In this document: piece after piece, positions 33,661 to 41,001 of the stretch
Layout of the letters: every line of letters begins with the position of its first letter
How positions within the stretch are numbered: position 1 is the first letter of the stretch
From: Pseudomonadota bacterium
GTDB lineage: Bacteria > Pseudomonadota > Alphaproteobacteria > Acetobacterales > Acetobacteraceae
Reading direction: 5' to 3'
NCBI GenBank assembly: GCA_021805545.1
Contig: JAJZFB010000067.1
Coordinates: 32,906 to 96,905 of the forward strand
DNA: 64,000 bases
Position numbers and translations under genes: made by a program
Notes under the pieces: generated by a model
Database searches by the model: none
What the model was told of the DNA's origin: nothing
The model's input: the letters and a program-made list of their open reading frames with translations, nothing else

Positions 33661-33700
33661 AGTCAGGCGAGCAGATGCTGAGTCAGGCGAGCAGATGCTG
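33661..33700. repeat. 20-bp tandem duplication at the end of the FabI-like gene
   Basis: AGTCAGGCGAGCAGATGCTG occurs twice in direct succession. Each copy contains the TCA that reads as stop (TGA) on the minus strand; the FabI-like gene stops in the upstream copy, and the second copy lies in the short gap before phaC. A recent slippage or recombination duplication is the simplest reading. Confidence 0.9.
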
Positions 33701-34471
33701 GCCGCCATCGACGGGTATGATGGTGCCGGTGAGCATTTGCGCGGCATCGGAAACCAGGAAGGCGGCGAGACCGCCGCAATCCTCGATGGTGGCGAGGCGG
33801 CGGGCGGGGGATTCCCGCATGGCGGCGGTTAGCAGATTATCGAAATGCGCGATACCGCCGGCGGCGCGCGTGGCGATGGGGCCGGGCGAGATGGCGTGGA
33901 CGCGGATGCCCTGCGGGCCAAGCTCGGCGGCGGCGTAGCGCACGGCACTTTCCAGCGCCGCCTTTACCGGACCCATGATGTTGTAGTTTGGCACCACGCG
34001 CTCTGAACCCAGATACGTGACCGAGAGCAGCGTGCCGCCTTGGGGCATGAGCGGGGCGGCAAGCCGGCAGGCGCGCAGGAAGGAATGGCAGGAAATATCC
34101 ATGGCCAGGGCGAAGCCTTCAGCGGAACTGTCGATAACGCGGCCGTGCAGGTCTGGCGCCGGGGCGAAGGCGATGGAATGGAGCAGGAAATCGAGCCGGC
34201 CCCAGCGCTGCTGGATTTCGGCGAAGACGGATTCCAGCGCGCCGGGCTGGTGCACATCGCAGGGCACGAGGAACTCGCAGGGCAGCGCGCTGGTTACCGC
34301 GGCGGCGAACGGGCGGGCTTTTTCGTTGAGGCAGGTGGCGCCAAGCGTGGCGCCGCAGGCGGCGAAGGCGCGCGCGCAGCCCGTGGCGATGCTCTCCTCG
34401 TTGGCGATGCCGAGGACGAGGCCCCGGCGGCCTTGCAGGCTGAACAGGCGCGGCGGGGCTGCGCTGTTCAC
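33683..34471 (-). CDS. fabI: Enoyl-ACP reductase FabI-like
   Basis: This 262-residue SDR-type enoyl-ACP reductase has GLVLGIANEESIATGCA (the FabI cofactor loop), LLHSIAFAP, and the catalytic Tyr-x6-Lys in YLGSERVVPNYNIMGPVKAALE, ending TGTIIPVDGGQHLLA. FabI reduces trans-2-enoyl-ACP in fatty acid synthesis. Its place inside a PHA operon, away from the fab cluster, suggests a second or specialised copy. It starts with GTG overlapping the upstream small gene's stop (GTGA). Confidence 0.92.
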   Translation of the reverse strand: MNSAAPPRLFSLQGRRGLVLGIANEESIATGCARAFAACGATLGATCLNEKARPFAAAVTSALPCEFLVPCDVHQPGALESVFAEIQQRWGRLDFLLHSIAFAPAPDLHGRVIDSSAEGFALAMDISCHSFLRACRLAAPLMPQGGTLLSVTYLGSERVVPNYNIMGPVKAALESAVRYAAAELGPQGIRVHAISPGPIATRAAGGIAHFDNLLTAAMRESPARRLATIEDCGGLAAFLVSDAAQMLTGTIIPVDGGQHLLA

Positions 34472-34737
34472 GCGGGGCGCTGCTCCGGCTTGTGCACGTC
34501 CTGCGCCGGGCGGTCGCGGGTGCCGGGTATTGGGCGCTCCATAATGGCGGCGAGCAGGGCGGCGTTGGCGCGCATAAGCTCTTGCACATAGGTGGCATTG
34601 GCCTGCGCCACATCGCGCATCACCTCTCCCATGCGGGAATAGATGCGGGTGGAGGGCATGAATTTTTGCGGCGCGGAAAGCATCTCGCGTGAGATCTGAA
34701 ACAGATCCAGCGGGTCGGGGGCGGGTTTGTCAGTCAC
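34468..34737 (-). CDS. Small PHA-operon protein of unknown function
   Basis: This 89-residue protein starts at GTG and overlaps the FabI-like start by four bases. It reads DPLDLFQISREMLSAPQKFMPSTRIYSRMGEVMRDVAQANATYVQELMRANAALLAAI: mostly one amphipathic helix, with a charged Pro-rich tail. I do not recognise the family. Its position at the head of the fabI-phaC-maoC/pta run and its helical make-up would fit a granule-associated phasin-like or PHA-synthase partner protein, but that is a guess. Confidence 0.7.
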   Translation of the reverse strand: MTDKPAPDPLDLFQISREMLSAPQKFMPSTRIYSRMGEVMRDVAQANATYVQELMRANAALLAAIMERPIPGTRDRPAQDVHKPEQRPA

Positions 34738-34757
34738 GGCACTTCATCCTTCACAAT

Positions 34758-34789
34758 GTTTAACGACCATTAAGTTTAACGACCATTAA
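34758..34789. repeat. 16-bp tandem repeat upstream of the PHA operon and diguanylate cyclase gene
   Basis: GTTTAACGACCATTAA is repeated twice in tandem in the AT-rich divergent region between the small PHA-operon gene (minus) and the GGDEF gene (plus). It could be a double operator or a simple duplication. The rest of 34738-34954 is AT-rich and probably holds both promoters. Confidence 0.75.
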
Positions 34790-34954
34790 GCTGAATAGGC
34801 TGGATATGGCGTTGATTTGCGTCAATCGTGTACAAATTAACGGTTTCTTCATGTTGCGCGAGCGTGAATTCGTAAACAGGTTTGTAACAAAATCCGGCTG
34901 TGGAAACTGGTTGTTTACGAATTTGGCTTAGCCCTGCGCCTGCCGTTTGCGGGG

Positions 34955-36169
34955 ATGATGATGACAAGCGTTTTTGACCGGAACCTGCTTCCGCTGATTG
35001 ACCGCGCGCTGGCGGACCCTGGCTGGCTGCCGGCCATTCCGGCGCCGTCGCGGGCGGTTTATGCCGAAGAGCGGCTGGAGCAATGCAGGCTGTTCAACCG
35101 GCGGCTGCTGATGGTGCTGACCCTGGTTTTCGATTTTTACTGGGTGGGAGAATTTGTTACCGCGCCCGAGATTGTGAGATTCTCCGGCTTGTTGCGCTTT
35201 GGGCTGATGACGCCGGCGGTGATTTTGTTTCTGGCGCTGGACCGGCAAAAGCGGGTGGGGCGGCGCTACGGGTTTTGGCTGCTGCTGCTCACCCTGGCGC
35301 CGGCGTTAATTTCGGCGCTGGTGTGCCTGCGCACCACATCGCCCGGCGCGTTGCTGGATATAAGGGCCACGCCGCTGATTTTGCTGGGCACATGCCTGGC
35401 GGTGCGGATGCCGCCGCGCGAGTTTCTGGTCAACACCGTTACAGTTCCGTTGCTTTACATCGGCTCGCTGTTTTTTTGCCGTGTGGTGCCGCGGAACGAG
35501 GTGGCGGCGCTGGCGCTGATTGAGGTTGCGATAGCCGTGGCGGCGGCGGGGTTTAATTTGCAACTGGAATGGCGCGACCGGCGCATGTTTTTGCTGAACA
35601 GCGCCGACCGCATTATGCGCGGGCTGCTGGAAGCGGCCAATTTGGGGCTGACGCGCGAGGCGCTGACCGATAAGCTGACTGGCGTGGCGAACAGGCGCTG
35701 TTTTGACGATACGCTGGCGGTGTTCTGGCAGGATGGCGCCGCCACGCGCGGGGCGGTGGGGCTGATTATGGCGGATATAGACCATTTTAAGCGCTATAAC
35801 GATTATTACGGGCACCAGGCGGGGGATGACTGCCTGCGCCTGGTGGCTGGGCGCATTGCCGGGCTGATACGCGAGCAGGACGTGCTGGCGCGCTACGGGG
35901 GCGAGGAATTTGCCATTTTATTGCCCGGCGCCACGCCGGAGACCGTGCGCGGCGTGGCGGAGCGCGTGCGGGCTGGGGTGGAGGCGCTTTGCATTGCCCA
36001 TGACGGGCTGACGCCGCCGGGGATTGTAACGCTGAGCTTGGGCTATGCGTGCATTGCCCCGCACCGGGGCGCGGTTATGCGCGATTTGGTGGCGCTGGCG
36101 GATGGGGAGTTGTACGCCGCCAAGCGCGGGGGGCGGAATATGGCGGTTTGTTCGCAGGAGGGCGGGTAG
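34955..36169 (+). CDS. Membrane diguanylate cyclase (GGDEF)
   Basis: This 404-residue protein makes cyclic di-GMP. The first 210 residues hold about six hydrophobic segments (LLMVLTLVFDFYWVG, FGLMTPAVILFLAL, FWLLLLTLAPALISALV and others), an integral sensor without a recognised ligand. The GGDEF domain (about 230-395) has LTDKLTGVANRRCFDD, the active loop GGEEF, and an intact inhibitory I-site (REQD five residues before it). No EAL domain. The ATG at 34955 starts a run of three ATGs. It is divergent from the PHA operon. Confidence 0.93.
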   Translation: MMMTSVFDRNLLPLIDRALADPGWLPAIPAPSRAVYAEERLEQCRLFNRRLLMVLTLVFDFYWVGEFVTAPEIVRFSGLLRFGLMTPAVILFLALDRQKRVGRRYGFWLLLLTLAPALISALVCLRTTSPGALLDIRATPLILLGTCLAVRMPPREFLVNTVTVPLLYIGSLFFCRVVPRNEVAALALIEVAIAVAAAGFNLQLEWRDRRMFLLNSADRIMRGLLEAANLGLTREALTDKLTGVANRRCFDDTLAVFWQDGAATRGAVGLIMADIDHFKRYNDYYGHQAGDDCLRLVAGRIAGLIREQDVLARYGGEEFAILLPGATPETVRGVAERVRAGVEALCIAHDGLTPPGIVTLSLGYACIAPHRGAVMRDLVALADGELYAAKRGGRNMAVCSQEGG

Positions 36170-36292
36170 GTTGCGGCGCGTATTGGCCGTTCGGCAAAGT
36201 TTTTCCGCCTTGCCCCTTCACCCGTGCGGGTGGCCAGGGTTTACTCCCCCCGGGGCTTGCCGTATCGGTAGGCGGCGCACCGGCGTAGCGCC

Positions 36293-36309
36293 GCGGGTGC
36301 AGCTCAATG
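36293..36309 (+). repeat. Partial duplicate of the tRNA-Gly 5' end
   Basis: GCGGGTGCAGCTCAATG directly precedes the tRNA gene, which starts GCGGGTGTAGCTCAATG. Sixteen of seventeen bases are identical. It is a partial tandem copy of the acceptor and D-arm region with no remaining tRNA body. Confidence 0.85.
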
Positions 36310-36311
36310 CT

Positions 36312-36385
36312 GCGGGTGTAGCTCAATGGTAGAGTCCCAGCCTTCCAAGCTGGCTGTGCGGGTTCGATTCCCGTCACCCGCTCCA
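36312..36385 (+). tRNA. tRNA-Gly (anticodon TCC)
   Basis: The acceptor GCGGGTG pairs with CACCCGC; the D arm is AGCTC-AATGGTA-GAGT; the anticodon stem CCAGC/GCTGG encloses CTTCCAA (anticodon TCC); the T arm is GCGGG-TTCGATT-CCCGT. CCA is encoded at 36383-36385. The cloverleaf is complete. A partial 5' duplicate lies just upstream. Confidence 0.97.
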
Positions 36386-36651
36386 GTTGCGTTGCGAAAG
36401 AGTGGCCATGCAGGTGCTCGAATAGCGGAAATCCGAGCGAAACCAGTTCTCTAAAGGCGTCGCCCGGCAAAGCGCCGCTATTGATTTTAGCGGAGAGACC
36501 CATGGGCAAATAGGGGGCATTCCTGAATTCGGCCAGTGCCGCGGCCCGAGTGCTGACGTCAAACTCTTTGGTTTTCCACGCGGATGAAGCGGGAAAGCAT
36601 CCTGGCGGCCCTGAAACGGTTATTTTTATTATCATTTTCAGTGAAATTTAT
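36386..36651. other. Gap between tRNA-Gly and yoeB
   Basis: This 266-base stretch has only an antisense ORF (36075-36635) that crosses the tRNA and contains the known artefact peptide ERVTGIEPAQPAWKAG, so it is not a gene. The right end is AT-rich. Nothing else is supported; a degraded mobile-element remnant next to the tRNA is possible. Confidence 0.45.
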
Positions 36652-36921
36652 TCAGTAATGATACCGGCACTGGATGATCTCAAGCCGCTGATCCTCTCCG
36701 GGCTTGCCCTTTACCCGATACACCAACCGGTGCTCGCCGGTAATGCGGCGGGACCACCAGCCAGAGAGGTCGCCCTTCAGTGCCTCGGGCTTGCCGAGGC
36801 CGGAAAATGGATGGCGGCGGGCGTCTTCGATCAGCTCGTTGAGGCGGCGCAGAATATCCGGCGCGGCTTGCGCCCAATGCAGATAATCTTCCCAGCTATC
36901 GCCGTTGAAGAAAATATTCAC
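36652..36921 (-). CDS. yoeB: YoeB-family toxin (mRNA interferase)
   Basis: This 89-residue toxin has MNIFFNGDSWEDYLHWAQAAPDILRRLNELIEDARRHPFSGLGKPEALKGDLSGWWSRRITGEHRLVYRV and ends RLEIIQCRYHY. These are the conserved YoeB features, including the catalytic region GEHRLVY and the C-terminal His-Tyr. YoeB cuts mRNA at the ribosome. The ATG overlaps the YefM stop by four bases (ATGA). Confidence 0.96.
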   Translation of the reverse strand: MNIFFNGDSWEDYLHWAQAAPDILRRLNELIEDARRHPFSGLGKPEALKGDLSGWWSRRITGEHRLVYRVKGKPGEDQRLEIIQCRYHY

Positions 36922-37178
36922 GCGCCAGGCAAAAGCTCGCGCGGCTTTGTCTCGCCGGCTTCGGCCTGCGCAATGCCGCGCAGCAGGCGCTCGGCATTGC
37001 GCGGGCTGGAGAGCAGATGCACGGTCTGCTGCCAGCCGGCGAATTCTTCTTCGGAGATCATCACCACATTGCCCTTGCCGCCCTGGCGCGTCACCGTGAT
37101 GGGCGCGCGGGTTTTCACCGCCTCGTCGAGGTAGCGGGAAAGGTTTTGGCGCAATTCGGTATAGGATACGTGTGCCAT
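36918..37178 (-). CDS. yefM: YefM-family antitoxin
   Basis: This 86-residue antitoxin reads MAHVSYTELRQNLSRYLDEAVKTRAPITVTRQGGKGNVVMISEEEFAGWQQTVHLLSSPRNAERLLRGIAQAEAG, the Phd/YefM fold with a toxin-binding C-terminus. The real start is 37178; the 217-residue ORF-track version reads across tRNA-Trp and secE. It represses its own operon, and a matching palindrome lies 30 bases upstream. Confidence 0.95.
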   Translation of the reverse strand: MAHVSYTELRQNLSRYLDEAVKTRAPITVTRQGGKGNVVMISEEEFAGWQQTVHLLSSPRNAERLLRGIAQAEAGETKPRELLPGA

Positions 37179-37207
37179 GTGTGCTTGACCTGATTGCTGA
37201 GAGTAAG

Positions 37208-37223
37208 GTACAGATTTATGTAC
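37208..37223. promoter_or_regulatory. YefM operator-like palindrome
   Basis: GTACA-GATTTA-TGTAC lies 30 bases upstream of the yefM start. Its TGTAC/GTACA halves resemble the TGTACA core of the E. coli YefM site. Autorepression by YefM with YoeB is expected from the family. Confidence 0.65.
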
Positions 37224-37325
37224 GTCAAGCAGAAATGCCATGCCCGGAATGGCCCGGCGCGATACCCGGCACTTGACATTGGGCGCGCCAGAGTGTGGAA
37301 GGCGCTTTCCGTGCTGGTACGGATT

Positions 37326-37402
37326 AGGGGCGTAGCTCAATTGGCTAGAGCGCCGGTCTCCAAAACCGGAGGTTGAGAGTTCGAGACCCTCCGCCCCTGC
37401 CA
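37326..37402 (+). tRNA. tRNA-Trp (anticodon CCA)
   Basis: The acceptor AGGGGCG pairs with CGCCCCT; the anticodon stem CCGGT/ACCGG encloses CTCCAAA (anticodon CCA); CCA is encoded at 37400-37402. The T stem GAGAG/CCCTC has one A-C mismatch where GAGGG would be expected. It precedes secE-nusG, the usual order in many bacteria. TTGACA at 37273 is a possible -35 but has no good -10 at standard distance. Confidence 0.95.
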
Positions 37403-37443
37403 TCCCCCCAGCATGTGCATGGCTTCTGTCTCGGAGTTCGGTT

Positions 37444-37638
37444 TTGACGTTCAACCTGGTGAAATTTGCGCGCGATGTGCGGGCCGAGGCGGGCAAGACC
37501 ACCTGGCCGTCGCGCAAGGAGACCCTGCAGACCACAGGGCTCGTGCTCGCCATGGTGTTCGTCACGGCCATGTTCTTCCTCGCGGTCGATCAGATCATCG
37601 GCGCTGGCATGCGCCTGCTGTTCGGCGTTGGTTCTTAG
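37444..37638 (+). CDS. secE: Preprotein translocase subunit SecE
   Basis: This 64-residue single-span subunit of the SecYEG channel has the conserved amphipathic part FARDVRAEAGKTTWPSRKETLQTT and one membrane helix (GLVLAMVFVTAMFFLAVDQIIG). It starts at TTG with CGGAG upstream. Located between tRNA-Trp and nusG, the standard position. Confidence 0.96.
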   Translation: MTFNLVKFARDVRAEAGKTTWPSRKETLQTTGLVLAMVFVTAMFFLAVDQIIGAGMRLLFGVGS

Positions 37639-37649
37639 GGAATTTATTG

Positions 37650-38180
37650 ATGGCCAAGCGCTGGTACGTGCTGCATGTCTATTCGGGCTTCGAGAAGAAG
37701 ATCTCGCAGCAGATTAAGGAACAGGCCGGGCTGAAGGGCCTCTCGGACGCGATCGGCGAGATTGTGGTGCCGTCGGAAGAGGTGACCGAGGTGCGCCGCG
37801 CCCAGAAGGTGAATACCGAGCGCAAATTCTTCCCCGGCTATGTGCTCATCCACATGGAAATGAGCGACGATGCCTGGCACCTTGTGAAAGATGTGCCGAA
37901 GGTGACCGGGTTTCTGGGCAACAAGAACAAGCCCAGCCCCATTTCCGATGCCGAGGCCGAGCGCATTATGAAGCAGCAGCAGGAAGGCACGGAAACGCGC
38001 CGCCCGGCTGTCATCTTCGAGGTGGGCGAGCAGGTGCGCGTGGCCGATGGGCCGTTCACCAGTTTCAACGGTGTTGTGGAAGATGTGGACGAAGACAAGG
38101 CCCGCGTGAAGGTGATGGTCTCGATCTTCGGCCGGCCCACGCCGGTGGATTTGGAATACGCGCAGGTGGAGAAGCTCTGA
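37650..38180 (+). CDS. nusG: Transcription termination/antitermination factor NusG
   Basis: NusG binds RNA polymerase, supports elongation and Rho-dependent termination, and links to the ribosome. The 176-residue protein has the NGN domain (AKRWYVLHVYSGFEKKISQQIKEQ, KFFPGYVLIHMEM, VTGFLG) and a C-terminal KOW domain (FEVGEQVRVADGPFTSFNGVVEDVDEDKARVKVMVSIFGRPTPVDLEYAQVEK). The start at 37650 is 11 bases after secE; the longer ORF-track version reads through secE in another frame. Confidence 0.97.
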   Translation: MAKRWYVLHVYSGFEKKISQQIKEQAGLKGLSDAIGEIVVPSEEVTEVRRAQKVNTERKFFPGYVLIHMEMSDDAWHLVKDVPKVTGFLGNKNKPSPISDAEAERIMKQQQEGTETRRPAVIFEVGEQVRVADGPFTSFNGVVEDVDEDKARVKVMVSIFGRPTPVDLEYAQVEKL

Positions 38181-38239
38181 CGCGCTTGTAATTGGCGCCC
38201 GCCCGCTTATCTGCAGCCGTGCTGCGGACGAAGAATAAG

Positions 38240-39247
38240 GTGTCTAGTTTGGCTATTTCAAATATCACGAAGCGGCGGCTGGGTATGGCCGCCGCGGTTT
38301 TGGCTGGTGCCGCGCTTATTGTCTGGCTCATCCATTATATTCTTGTTGGCCAATATTTTGTTGAAACCGATGATGCTTATGTGGAAGCGGATTCGAGCCT
38401 GATCGCGGCCAAAATCAGCGGCTATACCGCGCAAGTGGCGGTGCTGCAGGATGAGCCGGTGAAGAAAGGCCAGTTGCTGGCCGTGATCGACCCGGGCGAT
38501 TACGAGAACGCGCTGAAGGAGGCCGCCGCCGCCGTGGCCAATGACCGCGCGGCCCTGGTGCTGCAACAGGCGAGGATTGCCGCCGCCCAGGCCATGCTGC
38601 GCGGCGATGCGGCGCGTAAGGCCTATGCGGCGCGCAACGAGCAGCGCTACGCCAGCCTGACCGCCACGGGGGCTTCCACCAGGCAGCAGGCGGAGCAGGC
38701 CAGCACGGATTTGGCCGAGGCAAAGGCCCAGAACGCGGCGGATGCCGCCAATTTGCAAGCGGCGCGGGCGGAGCTGGGTGTGCTGCGGGCGGCGCTGGCG
38801 CGGGATGAGGCGCGCATGGCCCAGGCCCGGCTGAACCTCTCGCATACGCGCATTGTGGCGCCGTTTGGCGGGGTGGTGGGCGACAAGACCGTGGCGGTGG
38901 GCGATTATTTGCAGCCCGGCGCGCAGATCATGGCCGTCGTGCCGCTCTCTCAGGTTTATGTCATCGCCAATTATAAAGAGACGCAGATTACCCATATCCG
39001 GCCCGGGCAGAAGGTGAGCGTGACCGTGGATGCGTATCCCGGCTTGAGGGTAACGGGCCATGTGGACAGTATTTTCCCGGCCGCGGCCCAGGAATTTGCC
39101 CTGCTGCCGCCGGATAATGCCACGGGCAATTTCACCAAAATCGTGCAGCGCGTGCCGGTGAAGATCATGCTGAATCTCACACCGGCGCTGATTGGCAAGC
39201 TCAGGCCGGGCATGTCCGTGGAGCCCGAGATAGATACGCGCCGATGA
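38240..39247 (+). CDS. emrA: EmrA-type membrane fusion protein of multidrug efflux
   Basis: This periplasmic adaptor of about 335 residues connects EmrB to an outer membrane channel. It has one N-terminal membrane helix (MAAAVLAGAALIVWLIHYILV), VETDDAYVEADSSLIAAKISGYT, two biotinyl-lipoyl-like halves around an Ala-rich coiled-coil hairpin, and LSHTRIVAPFGGVVGDKTVAVGDYLQPG. The start is uncertain: GTG at 38240 is preferred, TTG at 38192 is possible. It overlaps emrB by four bases (ATGA). No outer membrane channel gene is next to it. Confidence 0.92.
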   Translation: MSSLAISNITKRRLGMAAAVLAGAALIVWLIHYILVGQYFVETDDAYVEADSSLIAAKISGYTAQVAVLQDEPVKKGQLLAVIDPGDYENALKEAAAAVANDRAALVLQQARIAAAQAMLRGDAARKAYAARNEQRYASLTATGASTRQQAEQASTDLAEAKAQNAADAANLQAARAELGVLRAALARDEARMAQARLNLSHTRIVAPFGGVVGDKTVAVGDYLQPGAQIMAVVPLSQVYVIANYKETQITHIRPGQKVSVTVDAYPGLRVTGHVDSIFPAAAQEFALLPPDNATGNFTKIVQRVPVKIMLNLTPALIGKLRPGMSVEPEIDTRR

Positions 39248-40815
39248 GCCAGGCGAGCCAGGCGGCGCCAATACCGCTCAAAAACCGCATCGCGGTGTTC
39301 GGCGCGCTGATTGGCGCCTTCATGGCGGTGCTCAACATCCAGGTGGTCAATACCTCGCTGCCCGATATTCAGGGCGGCATCGGCGCCGGGCTGGATAATG
39401 GCGGGTGGATCTCCACCTCGTATCTGGTGGGAGAGATCATCGTCATCCCGCTTTCGGGCTGGCTTTCCAACGTGTTTTCGCTGCGGCGCTACCTTATCAT
39501 CAACACCGCCTTGTTCCTGTTCTTCTCGGTGGCGTGCGGGCTGGCGACCAATTTTACCGAGATGGTGGTGCTGCGCGCGTTGCAGGGGTTCGCGGGCGGG
39601 GTGCTTATTCCGCTGGCGCTGTTATGCGTTATCATCCTGCTGCCAGAGCGGGCGCGGCCCATCGGGTTCTCGGCGTTTGCGCTGACCGCCACGTTTGCCC
39701 CGGCCATAGGCCCCACCATAGGCGGGGCCATTACCGACCTTTACGGCTGGCGCTATATTTTCTTCCTCAATCTCGTGCCCGGCGCGGTGATGCTGACCGC
39801 CTTGTTCTGGGCGCTGGCGCCCGCGCCCATGCGGTTGGGGGAGTTCTGGCGTGGCGATTGGTTTGGCGTGTTGACCATGGCCGTGGGGCTGGGCACGCTC
39901 CAGGTGGTGCTGGAGGAAGGCAACAAGGATGACTGGTTCGGCTCACCCTTCATCACGAAGCTGAGCATCATTTCGGCCGTGGCGCTCACCTTGTTCCTCA
40001 TTCAGGAATTCAGGCCGGGCAACAAGGCGCCGCTGGTTAATTTACGGCTGTTTGCGCGGCGTAATTTTGGCGTGGTCAGCATCTCCAACGGGCTGCTGGG
40101 GTTTACACTTTATTCGGCGGTTTACCTCATCCCGCTTTATCTGGCCGAGGCGCATGGCTATAGCGCGCGGCAGGCGGGCATGGTGATGCTGTGGATCGGC
40201 CTGCCGCAACTGGCCATTATCCCGTTCATGCCGCTGCTCATGCGCCGCATCGACCCGCGCTATTTGCTGGGCTTCGGCTTCGGGCTGTTCGCGGTGAGCT
40301 TGTTCATGAACATGAATCTGGGTCCCAATGATTCCGGGCCGCAAATGCTCATCCCCAACCTTATCCGCGCCGTGGGCCAGGCCTGCGTGTTTCCGCCCAT
40401 TACCATGATCGCCACCGCCGGCATCGCGCAGCAGGATTCCGGTTCGGCCTCGGTGCTGTTCAACATGCTGCGCAACCTGGGCGGGGCTATTGGCATCGCC
40501 ACGGTGCAAACCTTCGTCACCAACCGCGCGCAATTCCATTCCTCCATCATCAATGCCTCGGTCAGCCTGCTCAACCAGGCCACCCGCACCCGGCTGGCGG
40601 ATTTGCAGGCTTATTTCGAGGCGCATGGCATGACCAGCGCGCAAGGCGCGCGCGCGCAGGCGATTCAGGCACTGGGCAGGCTGGTGAATTTGCAGGCCAG
40701 CTATCTGGCCTATGGCGATGCCTTCGCCATGCTGGGCGCGGCAATGACGGCGGCGTGCCTCAGCACCTTGTTTCTGGCCAGACTAAAAGGGCCGGGCGCG
40801 CCCGGCGGGCATTGA
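39244..40815 (+). CDS. emrB: EmrB/QacA (DHA2) family drug:proton antiporter
   Basis: This 523-residue major facilitator has about 14 membrane segments, the DHA2 layout. It starts IAVFGALIGAFMAVLNIQVVNTSLPDIQGGIGAGLDNGGWISTSYLVGEII, with motif C-like GFSAFALTATFAPAIGPTIGGAI following. It works with EmrA to export hydrophobic toxicants across both membranes. Coupled to emrA by a four-base overlap. No regulator gene is adjacent. Confidence 0.95.
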   Translation: MSQASQAAPIPLKNRIAVFGALIGAFMAVLNIQVVNTSLPDIQGGIGAGLDNGGWISTSYLVGEIIVIPLSGWLSNVFSLRRYLIINTALFLFFSVACGLATNFTEMVVLRALQGFAGGVLIPLALLCVIILLPERARPIGFSAFALTATFAPAIGPTIGGAITDLYGWRYIFFLNLVPGAVMLTALFWALAPAPMRLGEFWRGDWFGVLTMAVGLGTLQVVLEEGNKDDWFGSPFITKLSIISAVALTLFLIQEFRPGNKAPLVNLRLFARRNFGVVSISNGLLGFTLYSAVYLIPLYLAEAHGYSARQAGMVMLWIGLPQLAIIPFMPLLMRRIDPRYLLGFGFGLFAVSLFMNMNLGPNDSGPQMLIPNLIRAVGQACVFPPITMIATAGIAQQDSGSASVLFNMLRNLGGAIGIATVQTFVTNRAQFHSSIINASVSLLNQATRTRLADLQAYFEAHGMTSAQGARAQAIQALGRLVNLQASYLAYGDAFAMLGAAMTAACLSTLFLARLKGPGAPGGH

Positions 40816-41001
40816 AGGGCGCCATTTTGCATATTGTGCGTAATTGTTTGACTTAACGCATGGTGGCCCGGTTGATTTTGCTGTGAAAACTTGTTCGGAT
40901 GGGTTTGTGTGCCGCCGCCAGACTGCCTGGCGCAAGCGCATGAATGGCGCAGACCCATCTGCGAACACGTCCAACGTCTAGCGTAACCTGGAGGAACGGC
41001 A

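Noticed and set aside
31915-33681. 588-residue plus-strand ORF antisense to phaC
   Set aside because: phaC has its catalytic motif and a ribosome binding site; the antisense frame has no recognisable domain.
36075-36635. 186-residue minus-strand ORF over tRNA-Gly
   Set aside because: It contains ERVTGIEPAQPAWKAGTL, the well-known artefact of translating the antisense of tRNA genes.
37413-37649. N-terminal extension of NusG in the ORF track
   Set aside because: It reads through secE in another frame; NusG starts at MAKRWYVLHVYSG.
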